Positions 8,671 through 16,502 of a stretch of DNA of 64,000 bases are shown one piece after another. This stretch comes from Rhizobium sp. Root1220. Lineage in GTDB: Bacteria; Pseudomonadota; Alphaproteobacteria; Rhizobiales; Rhizobiaceae. The stretch lies in NCBI RefSeq assembly GCF_001426265.1, contig NZ_LMDG01000037.1:62001-126000 (forward strand), written 5' to 3'. Both the position numbers and the translations under genes were made by a program. Position 1 is the first letter of the stretch. Each line of letters opens with the position of its first letter. The notes below the pieces were generated by a model that was not told the DNA's origin, did no database searches, and was given only the letters and a program-made list of their open reading frames with translations.

Positions 8671-9093
8671 TTAGGCCGCAGCGCGTACCCGGGCTTCCTC
8701 GCGGATCCGGTTGACCATCGAACGCAGCCCGTTGGAGCGTTGCGAGGAAAGATTCTCCACCAGTCCGATCTTGGAAAACACCTCAAAGGCATCGAGCGCG
8801 ACGATCTCCGAGGCGGTCTTGCCGGAATAGGTGGCAAGCACGATGGCCACGAGCCCACGCACGATATGCGCGTCGGAATCGCCTTCGAAGGTCATCAGCG
8901 GGTTGTCGCGGTTGCCCTCGGTATGCGTGACCAGCCACACCTGACTGGCGCAACCCATCACCTTGTTCGCCGTTGTCTTCTTGTCGTCAGCCAAGTCGGG
9001 AAGCGCCTTGCCGAGCTCGATCACATAGCGATAGCGATCTTCCCAATCATCGAGGAAGGAGAAATCGTCGATGATCTGATCGAGCGTCGTCAT
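8671..9093 (-). CDS. sufE: SufE family cysteine desulfurase activator
   Basis: 140-residue SufE protein. SufE accepts persulfide sulfur from the SufS cysteine desulfurase and passes it to SufB for iron-sulfur cluster assembly. The acceptor cysteine is visible as Cys48 in KVMGCASQVWL, with FSFLDDWEDRYRYVIELG (about 11-28) as the conserved N-terminal part. The length matches E. coli SufE. The ATG at 9093 was chosen because the family begins near TTLDQIIDDF; longer upstream starts are less likely. It is not linked here to other suf genes. Confidence 0.88.
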   Translation of the reverse strand: MTTLDQIIDDFSFLDDWEDRYRYVIELGKALPDLADDKKTTANKVMGCASQVWLVTHTEGNRDNPLMTFEGDSDAHIVRGLVAIVLATYSGKTASEIVALDAFEVFSKIGLVENLSSQRSNGLRSMVNRIREEARVRAAA

Positions 9094-9154
9094 GGATAAT
9101 GGCCTTTCGTTATCACGATTCATATAGGTGAAGCATGGCCAGATTTGAACCGTT

Positions 9155-9191
9155 AAAAAGAACGCCGCGAAGGATGGGCATCCTCGCGGCG
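9155..9191 (-). terminator. Intrinsic terminator downstream of the DUF5330 gene
   Basis: Read on the minus strand, an inverted repeat (CGCCGCG, one bulged base, then ATCCT pairing with AGGAT) is followed by a short T tract (9155-9160). It lies after the DUF5330 stop and before the sufE start, so it separates the two minus-strand genes. Confidence 0.65.
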
Positions 9192-9291
9192 CAGCAACAA
9201 GCTGAAAAATAAACAGGGCAGGCACGTCAGGCACAGAGGCATCCGCATCGGGCGGATACCGGTGCAAGCTCAGCGGGAAATCCCGCAGGAT

Positions 9292-9789
9292 TCAGGTGGC
9301 GGGGCGCGGTGTCGGCAGCGGAATGGCGCCGGTGGTCACCGTATCGGAAGAGGCTTCGTCATCGACCGGCGGTCGGTAAGGCATCGGCTGGTTCAGTGCG
9401 GCGGTCTTCTCGTCACGCGCGGGAGCGGCAGCCTGTACCTGGAATTGCGAGGGAGCGAGGGCCGCGGCCGGCACTGAAGCAGCAGCCGTGGTCGGGTTGG
9501 CGGGCGTATCCTCACCGAACCGGCTGTCGAGCAGATCAAAGGCGACACGTGCGCCGTCGCGGGCCCGGTGGCCTAGCGCCGACATGGTCTCGGCGCCCTT
9601 GACGCAGACCTCGGGCTTTTCGCCGCACATGCCAGTCAGATAATCGTAGGCGCCGGTTGCGGCGACGAAGGCGTCGGAGATCTGCAAGTTCGGTTCGTTC
9701 GCAAGCTTTGTTGAGCTTTCGCCGCTGAAAAACGACAGCAGCACGAGCACAAGCCCGAACCAGAATGTTCCTTTGATCAGAAACCACAT
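9292..9789 (-). CDS. DUF5330 domain-containing membrane-anchored protein
   Basis: 165-residue protein with an N-terminal hydrophobic segment (about 4-22), probably a membrane anchor or uncleaved signal. It is followed by a DUF5330-type region with two cysteines, in GMCGEKPEVCVKG (about 53-65), that could form a periplasmic disulfide. The last 70 residues are rich in Ala and Pro and look disordered. No function is known. It is transcribed toward sufE but separated from it by a terminator. Confidence 0.7.
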   Translation of the reverse strand: MWFLIKGTFWFGLVLVLLSFFSGESSTKLANEPNLQISDAFVAATGAYDYLTGMCGEKPEVCVKGAETMSALGHRARDGARVAFDLLDSRFGEDTPANPTTAAASVPAAALAPSQFQVQAAAPARDEKTAALNQPMPYRPPVDDEASSDTVTTGAIPLPTPRPAT

Positions 9790-10240
9790 AGTCGTTGCCC
9801 ATCCTGTTTGACCGTTCGGTCTTGATGCCGAATCGGTCCGGTTCTCCGGTGTGCTTTCACTGTAGAGAGAACTTGCAAATGCCGGTTTTCGAAACTCGTC
9901 GGCATTTGCGGCAAATTTAGTTCAAATTTTAATCGACAGCATTTGCGCCGCATTTCAGTCGAATTGCAGCGATCGCCGTTAAGCATGCCAGTGGCTGCGC
10001 CCTGTAATTGCAGGCAAACCTTATGGCGAAGCTGCCACAAAAGTTAACGCGTTGCTGAAATGTGAGCGAAATCCGCTGCTTACCGCCTGTTAACCGTAAA
10101 AAACAATGCCGCTTCGGAATGCTCCAAAACGGGATTTTTCGTCATTCTGAGCTGTGGAGCCGGCTTTCCCCTTATCCTTTCCTTAAGCGCCGGAAGACTA
10201 TTCTTCGGTTCAACAGAGAGCCTTTTTTGGGCGGTATTGC
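9790..10240. other. Intergenic region upstream of the DivJ-like kinase
   Basis: About 450 bases between divergent genes with no convincing coding frame. It contains two GTTAAC-type half-sites (near 10044 and 10091) reminiscent of CtrA half-sites, but no full TTAA-N7-TTAA. Promoters for the DUF5330 gene and for the kinase gene must lie here; I could not place them firmly. Confidence 0.4.
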
Positions 10241-11782
10241 GTGCTTGTATTGAGTAAGATCGCAGATCGGGCGGCAGCCCTTGTCGACCGGGCAGCCGAG
10301 AGCTGGCTATCCCGGACGGGCGGCGGTGCGGCTGTGCGCCAGCGTGAACTGTCGATCCTTCGCCGCCTCGTCTTCTTATCGTCGGCGGCCCTGGTTGCGG
10401 CTCCTGCCGCTCTTTCGATGGTCACCAGCCCTTCCTTGGCACTTCCGGTCGGCGTCGCGACGGTCTGCGCCGCCTTCCTCTTCTCCGCTGTCGGAAGTAT
10501 CGCGCTGTCGCGCCAGAGCGTCACCGTGGCGAATGTGGCGACGCCAGGCGCCGAGGACTTCTTCATGGAGGCGAGCCCCGGCCTCGTCTTCTTCCTCGAT
10601 GCACAAGGCGGCGTCACCGCCGTTGGTGGCCGGGACAAGCGGGAGTATCTCGCCTGGATGCGCGAGCCAGCCGGCAAGGGGTTCCTCGAGCAGGTGCACG
10701 TGTCTGACCGCATTCTCTTCCTCCAGGCGCTCGATCGGCTGCGCCAGGGCGATGAAGGTGCATCCGTCGATCTGCGTCTTGAACGCCAGGCGGTCTCCCG
10801 CGAGAGCCGCCAGTTCGTCCATCTCCGTGTGGACCTGACGGCGCGGTGCGACAACGACGGTGAACTCCTCAGCGTCGTCGCCCAGCTCCGTGATGTCTCG
10901 GTGGAACAGCAGTTGCGAACCGAGGCGGAGAACCACGCTGCGGAGGCGGCATCGGCCAATGACGCCAAGTCGCGGTTCCTCGCGGCGGTGAGCCACGAGC
11001 TGCGCACCCCGCTCAACGCGATCCTCGGCTTTTCCGACATCCTGCTCGGCGAGTATTTCGGCAAGCTGGAGAACGACCGGCAGCGCGAGTATGTCGGCCT
11101 GGTGCGCGATTCAGGCGCGCACCTGCTCTCCGTCGTCAACACCATGCTGGACATGAGCAAGATCGAGGCCGGTCGCTACGAGCTGTGCCTCGAGCCCTTC
11201 GATATCGCAGCCAGCGTTCGCTCCTGCGAGGCAATGCTGGCGCTGCAGGCAAAGACCAAGGGATTGACGCTGACGAGCCGCATCCAGCGTGGCTTGGACG
11301 AAGTCGTCGCCGACCAGCGCGCCATCCAGCAGATCCTGATCAACCTGGTCGGCAATGCCGTGAAGTTCACGGATGCCGGCGGCGCGATCTCGATCGACGC
11401 CTCGATGCGGGACGGCATCCTGACCCTGTGCGTCAGTGACACCGGCATCGGCATCCCGATCGACAAGCTTGCGATGCTCGGCCAACCTTTCGTCCAGATC
11501 CACAGCGACTATAGCCGTCGATTCGAAGGGACGGGACTCGGTCTGTCGCTGGTGAAAGGGCTCGTGGCGCTGCATGGAGGTGACTTTGCAATCGCCAGCA
11601 CGCCGGGAGCCGGCACCATCATTACGATTTCGATTGCAGCCGATGGTTCCGGCATTCCGGCTTCGGGTGCAGCGCGCAACGATCTTGTCGAGTTTCCGCC
11701 ACGCCTGAAGACCGTGCCGGGTCGTGTCGGCATCCTGGAAGAGGGGCATTTCGATGGCCGCGAGCAAGCGAAAATCGCCTAG
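10241..11782 (+). CDS. divJ: PAS-domain sensor histidine kinase, DivJ candidate
   Basis: 513-residue membrane histidine kinase. Two hydrophobic segments (about 43-62 and 67-88) are followed by a PAS-like region (about 105-220). The HisKA domain has the phospho-accepting His252 in SHELRTPLNAILGFS, and the HATPase domain shows N, G1 (DTGIGIP) and G2 (GTGLGLS) boxes. The kinase core is of the PleC/DivJ/PdhS type that acts on DivK. I recall the DivJ gene of Sinorhizobium meliloti being close to mucR, which supports the name, but this is memory and not proof. The start is GTG with a weak ribosome site. The last 29 bases overlap the next gene. Confidence 0.6.
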   Translation: MLVLSKIADRAAALVDRAAESWLSRTGGGAAVRQRELSILRRLVFLSSAALVAAPAALSMVTSPSLALPVGVATVCAAFLFSAVGSIALSRQSVTVANVATPGAEDFFMEASPGLVFFLDAQGGVTAVGGRDKREYLAWMREPAGKGFLEQVHVSDRILFLQALDRLRQGDEGASVDLRLERQAVSRESRQFVHLRVDLTARCDNDGELLSVVAQLRDVSVEQQLRTEAENHAAEAASANDAKSRFLAAVSHELRTPLNAILGFSDILLGEYFGKLENDRQREYVGLVRDSGAHLLSVVNTMLDMSKIEAGRYELCLEPFDIAASVRSCEAMLALQAKTKGLTLTSRIQRGLDEVVADQRAIQQILINLVGNAVKFTDAGGAISIDASMRDGILTLCVSDTGIGIPIDKLAMLGQPFVQIHSDYSRRFEGTGLGLSLVKGLVALHGGDFAIASTPGAGTIITISIAADGSGIPASGAARNDLVEFPPRLKTVPGRVGILEEGHFDGREQAKIA

Positions 11783-12674
11783 GGGACGAAGAGGTCGGCA
11801 GAAGCCGGGTCTGCTTCTCACCGGGGCAACCGTTGTAGGCGGACTGGGCCTGCAGGGCGCAGGCGTGCTCGGCGGTGTCGTTGCCCGCAATCCCAGTATG
11901 GCAGGCGGCACCGCGGCGTTCCTGGTCATCTTCAGCTTCGTCGCCGCAAATGCCTTATGGTATCAGCCGGGCGCTCATCCGCATCCGCTGCTGCGCACCC
12001 GCGATCCCCTTTTTCCGAGCGTGCTTGGCCCGCGCCCTATCGTCGAAGAGCACACCGGCAACGTCACCACGTTCAAGATCGAGCGGCAGGACGAGGTGGA
12101 CCTAGCGCAAACCACCAATGCCACGCCGGCGGCGCCCGGCACCCCGCAGACCAGCCAGCTTGTCATGGATATCCAGCAGGAGCTTGTGCGGCGTGGGCTC
12201 TACAATGGCGCTCCGGACGGCGTGATCGGTCCGCGTACCAGTGCGGCGATCCTTTTCTTCGAGGAAACCGTGGGCATGCCGCAACGCGGCGATGCGACGC
12301 CGGATGTGCTTGCTGCTCTGAGAATGGACGCGGCGCGTCCGTCGGCAATTCCGGCTGAAAGGCCGCGCGAGGATATCAACTCGACCGCCGAAGACCCGGT
12401 CGCGGCGGCCATCCGTAGCGCCGAGACGACCATCAAGACGGCTCCTACACCCGCAAGGCAGGTTCAATCCGCCGAGCTGACAAACGTTGGCATCGTGCTG
12501 AAGATCCAGAAGGGGTTGAGCAACATGGCCTACACCAATGTCGGCGTCGATGGCGTCGCCGGCGAGCAGACCCGGATTGCCATCCGCCGTTTCCAGAAGC
12601 ACTACAACTTGCCGGAAAACGGCGAGCCCAGCGAAGCGGTGCTGAAAAAGCTCAAGGAAATCGGCGCATTGTGA
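11754..12674 (+). CDS. Membrane-anchored peptidoglycan-binding protein
   Basis: 306-residue protein with a basic N terminus, a hydrophobic anchor about 50-68, and two PG_binding_1-type domains, one about 130-185 (with GLYNGAPDGVIGPRT) and one about 250-303 (with VGVDGVAGEQTRIAIRRFQ). Such domains bind the cell wall. The linker of about 60 residues is Pro/Ala rich. The start sits inside the end of the kinase gene behind an AAGAGGGG site, so the two genes are probably coupled, which hints that a wall-associated protein is made with a polarity/cell-cycle kinase. There is no obvious catalytic domain. Confidence 0.8.
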   Translation: MAASKRKSPRGRRGRQKPGLLLTGATVVGGLGLQGAGVLGGVVARNPSMAGGTAAFLVIFSFVAANALWYQPGAHPHPLLRTRDPLFPSVLGPRPIVEEHTGNVTTFKIERQDEVDLAQTTNATPAAPGTPQTSQLVMDIQQELVRRGLYNGAPDGVIGPRTSAAILFFEETVGMPQRGDATPDVLAALRMDAARPSAIPAERPREDINSTAEDPVAAAIRSAETTIKTAPTPARQVQSAELTNVGIVLKIQKGLSNMAYTNVGVDGVAGEQTRIAIRRFQKHYNLPENGEPSEAVLKKLKEIGAL

Positions 12675-12718
12675 CCGTTGCAGCGTACGGCGTTGCCGAT
12701 CTGCCTGTGCCCGTCTAT

Positions 12719-13084
12719 ATGCGAGCGATGAGATTACGCACCGACATCTTCGTTTCAGCACTCCTGCGCCGCGTCTTCGCCAAGGGCGACTTTGCCGCCG
12801 TCGAGCGGAAAGGGGCGGAAGAGGCCGGCGCGATTTTCATTCGTCAGCATTTTCGCGATGGGCTTGAGACGGTTTTCGGACCGGCCCCGCAGAGCGTGTT
12901 CAGTGAGGAAACGAGCGGTGACCGTCTGTTCGAAGCCCGGCTGATCCGCCAGCAGCCGGACAAGGTTCGAGACATGCTCGATCGTGAACGGCGATTCGAT
13001 CCGGACCTCTGGATCATCGAACTCGAGGCCGATGACCTGGGCGATATCGTTCCTGTTGCCGACGAACGGCAGAATCCCCTGTGA
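12719..13084 (+). CDS. DUF1491 family protein
   Basis: 121-residue cytoplasmic protein of the DUF1491 family, which is common in Alphaproteobacteria and has no known function. The conserved opening MRLRTDIFVSALLRRVFA supports a start at or near here. A GTG at 12671 that overlaps the previous stop as GTGA, with AAGGAAA upstream, is a serious alternative and would add 16 residues. The gene is probably the last of the operon beginning with the histidine kinase. Confidence 0.75.
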   Translation: MRAMRLRTDIFVSALLRRVFAKGDFAAVERKGAEEAGAIFIRQHFRDGLETVFGPAPQSVFSEETSGDRLFEARLIRQQPDKVRDMLDRERRFDPDLWIIELEADDLGDIVPVADERQNPL

Positions 13085-13104
13085 AACACGGCAACAGATA
13101 GAGA

Positions 13105-14034
13105 TCAGCGGCCGCGACCGCTGGCGCGCGCCGCGGTCGGCTGACGAACCTGCGGCAGGTAGGTGTAGTTGTCGGCTCGGCGCCAGGCCTCGACGCGGGC
13201 GTTGCACTCTTCGGGATCGAGCGCATCGAGCACCATCCAGGCCCGCGTAACGCTGTGCTGCGGCTCGGCGAGGTGCGGATAGAGCTTCTCCAGTACGAAT
13301 ACGGCATCGGGGAAGGCCAGGCCAAGGCTGGTCAGCGTCGTGGCGAGCTGCTGCCCGGAGATATCGAGCATGATGCGTTCGGCAAGCCAGCGGCTGGCGG
13401 AAAGCGCGTCGGCAAGCGCCGTGGCGAACAACGTCGCGTCCCTGGTGCGCGCGAAGCGGACGAGCAGGGCGGCCTGGATAGCCGAGAGGCTCCTGAGGCC
13501 CAGCCGGTCGTCATCGGTTCGGGGGGCACGCCCGGCCAGATCCCGGATCCTGTCGCGCATCTCCTCTTCGTTGGCAAGGCGCGCGGCCGCATCGCCAGCG
13601 TCGACCGATGCCCCCAACGGCGGGGTGGGCGAAGGAATACTCTCCGCCGCCGTGGGCTCCACCGGTAGTGCAGCCAATCGCCGTTCTGCCTGCCGCAAGC
13701 CGACAAGCGCATCTATGACCCGTGGCGAAAGTGCGTCGCGGCTGACGATCGCCTTCATGTGGGCCGTACCCTGGGTCCGCGCGATCGTAATCAGCGTATC
13801 GTCGTCGATCGCCGGCGAGGCGGTGAGGAATGGCGCCGCGACCGCAATAGGCTGGCTGCCGACGAACAGGGCGACGGCCTGTGGGATCTGCGGGCACTGG
13901 GACAGCGCAGCGACGGCCTGCCTCTTCGCTTCGTCGGAGGATGCCTGGAAGAGCGGGGTAAACAGCTCGGCGAACTGGCGCAGTTCTGAGCGCGTCGGTG
14001 GCTGCAATCCCTCGAAACTGCTGACGGTCGCCAT
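13105..14034 (-). CDS. DUF2336 domain-containing protein
   Basis: 309-residue helical, Ala-rich protein matching DUF2336 proteins. The N-terminal half (about 15-130) looks like repeated helices, including LFTPLFQASSDEAKRQAV and PFLTASPAIDDDTLITIA. No signal peptide or membrane segment is seen. The start at MATVSS was preferred; a GTG nine bases upstream and longer extensions exist. It converges on the DUF1491 gene. Function is unknown. Confidence 0.75.
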   Translation of the reverse strand: MATVSSFEGLQPPTRSELRQFAELFTPLFQASSDEAKRQAVAALSQCPQIPQAVALFVGSQPIAVAAPFLTASPAIDDDTLITIARTQGTAHMKAIVSRDALSPRVIDALVGLRQAERRLAALPVEPTAAESIPSPTPPLGASVDAGDAAARLANEEEMRDRIRDLAGRAPRTDDDRLGLRSLSAIQAALLVRFARTRDATLFATALADALSASRWLAERIMLDISGQQLATTLTSLGLAFPDAVFVLEKLYPHLAEPQHSVTRAWMVLDALDPEECNARVEAWRRADNYTYLPQVRQPTAARASGRGR

Positions 14035-14323
14035 GAGAACCACGTCCTTCTTCCGGCTGGCGGAGGGGGCCTCTAGGTCTCGAAACCGATCACGCACAAG
14101 AACACACCCTGGAAACGCAAGACAAAGGGATGCCGCAGGACTGGACGCGCTGCAGAGCGGTCCGTTACCTCATACGGGGTTATGAACAAATCCTACACGG
14201 GCAGGGTTAATGCTTGCTGAAGACGTTGTGAAATCTGTACGGAAATGCGCCATGACCCGCGCAATGGCACAGGGCACGCCGGGAAGGGCGCCCCATGATC
14301 AGACACAGCTGTCCGGGCCTCGG

Positions 14324-14530
14324 CTAGGACGATTTGCTGCCGCGCAGCGCGATCAGCAGCTTCTCGGCGTCATTGTGCCCGGACTGATAAAGATCGAGCA
14401 CAGCGGAAGCCGCGAAGTGTGCTTCATCGCTTTTAATGTCGATCTCCCTTTCCTCGCACCACGCGTCGAGCGCGCCCCGAAGTACATCCAGATCTTCAGG
14501 AGAGAATGTCGAACCGATAAACAAAGACAT
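14324..14530 (-). CDS. Small conserved-type protein (68 aa)
   Basis: Short acidic protein without a membrane segment, MSLFIGSTFSPEDLDVL at its N terminus, that looks like a helical pair. I do not recognise a family. The ATG at 14530 is preferred over longer frames because a GGAAGGG ribosome site sits directly upstream. It stands alone and diverges from a CtrA-type site 300 bases away. Confidence 0.6.
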   Translation of the reverse strand: MSLFIGSTFSPEDLDVLRGALDAWCEEREIDIKSDEAHFAASAVLDLYQSGHNDAEKLLIALRGSKSS

Positions 14531-15049
14531 CGCATGCCCTTCCTTGCCCACCGCCAGAGCGCAGCGCTCTCGATTGGCCAGCGGATCCATCCGCGGCTCA
14601 CCTCGAAACTTTACGGCGATCCGCGTGAACTGCAATTAATATTTTTGTGACGTAAATTAGCAACACCGCGGTATTTTGCCGCGCTGTCGCCGCTTCCAGC
14701 GGTTAAGTACATGAATTAACGCTAAATTACATATCGTGTTGTTTGCCAATTCGTCGTGTGAGACGTTGAAACCAAATTAGGAAGCCGCACATTAATAGAA
14801 GTCGTGCGGTAGCTTCCAACGGCAGGCCTCGAATTAACAATCTGTTAACCGTCATATGTCTCAATTCGGATAAGAACGGCGTGGTCGAGTGCTTCGATCG
14901 TAAGGTTCACATCACGGTTCAAACCAGGTGCCGTGAGAAAGGCGCGAATGCCCTTGGGGCCTAAAGCCCGAAGGACGCGCTGGCCCGCAAGGCGGGCAGG
15001 GTGGGATTCACGCGCATCATCCGTCTCGGGCAGTGCATTGGAGACGAGA
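14531..15049. other. Intergenic region with CtrA-type site and possible structured RNA
   Basis: About 520 bases without a convincing gene. It includes a CCGCAC...GTGCGG inverted repeat near 14783-14810, a CtrA-type full site at 14834-14849, and a GC-rich stretch (about 14945-15000) with short hairpins such as GCCCGC-AAG-GCGGGC just before a small gene. A non-coding RNA or a structured 5' leader is possible; I cannot identify one. Confidence 0.4.
14834..14849 (+). promoter_or_regulatory. Candidate CtrA-binding site (TTAA-N7-TTAAC)
   Basis: TTAA at 14834-14837, seven bases, then TTAAC at 14845-14849: an exact match to the full CtrA consensus of Alphaproteobacteria. It lies between the divergent small genes at 14324-14530 and 15050-15220. 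Confidence 0.55.
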
Positions 15050-15220
15050 ATGGCAATAGTCGTCGCATTGGCAGATCGTCTCTCCAGGACGCAACGCTAC
15101 AAGGACAGAAAGCCGGTCGAGGCGCAGATTCTGCTTTTTACCGGCGTCCGTTACGAGCGGCTAGCGGAGAGCTCGAAGCGTCCGTCGGTCCGCCGCGCTT
15201 CGCGTGTGAAGAACAAGTAG
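15050..15220 (+). CDS. Small basic protein (56 aa)
   Basis: 56-residue basic protein beginning MAIVVALADRLSRTQRYKD, with no membrane segment; the C-terminal third is Arg/Lys/Ser rich. I do not recognise a family. The ATG was chosen for the GGAGACGAG sequence immediately upstream; an in-frame extension back to 14933 exists but is compositionally unlike a protein. The upstream CtrA-type site may control it. Confidence 0.55.
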   Translation: MAIVVALADRLSRTQRYKDRKPVEAQILLFTGVRYERLAESSKRPSVRRASRVKNK

Positions 15221-15228
15221 GCCGTCGC

Positions 15229-15783
15229 TCAATTTGGCGCCGCCGCGAACTCGTCGCATCCGGCGTCCGCCAGGAAGCTTGTCGCCGCGGCGTCGAAGCT
15301 CGGCTGCGGCGCCAATGTCCTTAGGACCGCATAGCCATCCGGTCGCGCCGTTTCCACCAGGATCGTCTTCTGCAACTCGGCCGGCAATGCTTTGCGAAGC
15401 TCCGTCAACTGGATCGGGCTGCCGACCAGAATATCGAGAGCCCCTCCCACCGATGTCCGGTCGTTCATGCTGAACACCTCGTTCGAGGCAGCATCGTAAA
15501 GCGCGACCGACCAGAACGGCACATTGCCTTTCGCCGTGAGGCGCACTGGATTTTCCTCGACATCGAAGGAGCACACAGCGGTTCGCACATAGGGATCGTC
15601 GTTAGAAAGGCCGGCTGCGTCGTCGATTGCGCCGAGCAGGTAGAATTTGTCGAGATCGCCTTCAGCTGCAACGCGGGTCGCTGCATCCTTGCCGGTGAAA
15701 TGCGGCAACGACAGAATGATGACGAGGTGTAGAAGCGCCGCGCCGAACAAGCCCGCGAGAAGGGCAAACAGCATCCTAAGCAT
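15229..15783 (-). CDS. DUF1254-type small membrane-anchored protein
   Basis: 184-residue protein with an N-terminal hydrophobic segment (about 4-26) and a periplasmic part that resembles the DUF1254/DUF1214 group. Features include PYVRTAVCSFDV (about 75-86) and FWSVALYDAASNEVFSMNDR (about 99-118). The start overlaps the end of the DUF1214 gene by eight bases, so the pair is translated together. Both proteins look like separate halves of the larger DUF1254-DUF1214 proteins found elsewhere. Function unknown. Confidence 0.7.
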   Translation of the reverse strand: MLRMLFALLAGLFGAALLHLVIILSLPHFTGKDAATRVAAEGDLDKFYLLGAIDDAAGLSNDDPYVRTAVCSFDVEENPVRLTAKGNVPFWSVALYDAASNEVFSMNDRTSVGGALDILVGSPIQLTELRKALPAELQKTILVETARPDGYAVLRTLAPQPSFDAAATSFLADAGCDEFAAAPN

Positions 15784-16363
15784 TGCCGCACCCGATCTTT
15801 TCGAGCTTCGGCATCGCAAGGTCGATGACGCCGGAACTGCCGGCCGTCGGCGTGTCGAAGAGGGTCAGCACAAGCTGGAACGTGCCGGCCGCGGGTACCG
15901 CCAGCCAGTTGCCAGGTCGTGCCTGGGCGGAAATGTCGATCGAAAAGCTGCTGTCGGGCTGACGAAGCACAGTCCAGGAGTTCATCGCGCCGGGAAGCCC
16001 GTCCCGCAACGAGGCGGGATTGCCGCTGTTGTCGGCGGTGAATAGCGTCCAGATGCGGGCGGGAGGCGTCTGCCCGACAATGCGGTAGTTGCAGGCGGCG
16101 TTCAGCCGTTCGCCGGTGTCGTCGACCCTGGCGGTGAACATCAGGCCCTCGGCGTTTCCATAGAGGAGGCGCCCGGCGCGCGCTCGGTGCGATTTCGCAT
16201 AAGGGTCCGCGCCTTCGGTTTGCAGTTCGGGAAAAGCCTCCCAGGCGCCGAGCTTGATCGCGCCGAAACCGGCGGTCGCATCCAGCGCATACAACGAGAT
16301 CATGATACCGCCGCCGAAGGCAATAATCAGGGTCATCGCGATGAAGAGAGGAAACCGAAACAC
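15776..16363 (-). CDS. DUF1214 domain-containing protein
   Basis: 195-residue protein with an N-terminal membrane anchor (about 5-27) and a C-terminal DUF1214-like region, including WTVLRQPDSSFSIDISA and PAAGTFQLVLTLFDTP (about 150-172). It is first in a two-gene unit with the DUF1254-type gene. It lies 140 bases downstream of the penicillin-binding protein gene on the same strand, so shared envelope function is possible but unproven. Confidence 0.75.
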   Translation of the reverse strand: MFRFPLFIAMTLIIAFGGGIMISLYALDATAGFGAIKLGAWEAFPELQTEGADPYAKSHRARAGRLLYGNAEGLMFTARVDDTGERLNAACNYRIVGQTPPARIWTLFTADNSGNPASLRDGLPGAMNSWTVLRQPDSSFSIDISAQARPGNWLAVPAAGTFQLVLTLFDTPTAGSSGVIDLAMPKLEKIGCGNA

Positions 16364-16502
16364 TGCGCGCCCTTGAGAGATAAATCAGTTGAAAGGGTTA
16401 CCACTGATTCTGGCGGCGCGGAATGGCGGAGAGGCAAAACCCACGGTTTCACGACGCATGACCGGGTTGCGGCAAAGACATCCTATCCGGCCTGGCGACG
16501 GA

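Noticed and set aside
9903..10111. TTAA elements upstream of the DivJ-like kinase as full CtrA sites
   Set aside because: Only half-sites are present; none has a second TTAA at seven bases.
14707..14719. TTAA...TTAA pair near 14704-14720 as a second CtrA site
   Set aside because: The spacing is nine bases, not seven.
14933..15049. Upstream in-frame extension of the 56-residue gene
   Set aside because: The extension is Arg-rich and lacks a ribosome site; ATG 15050 has GGAGACGAG right before it.
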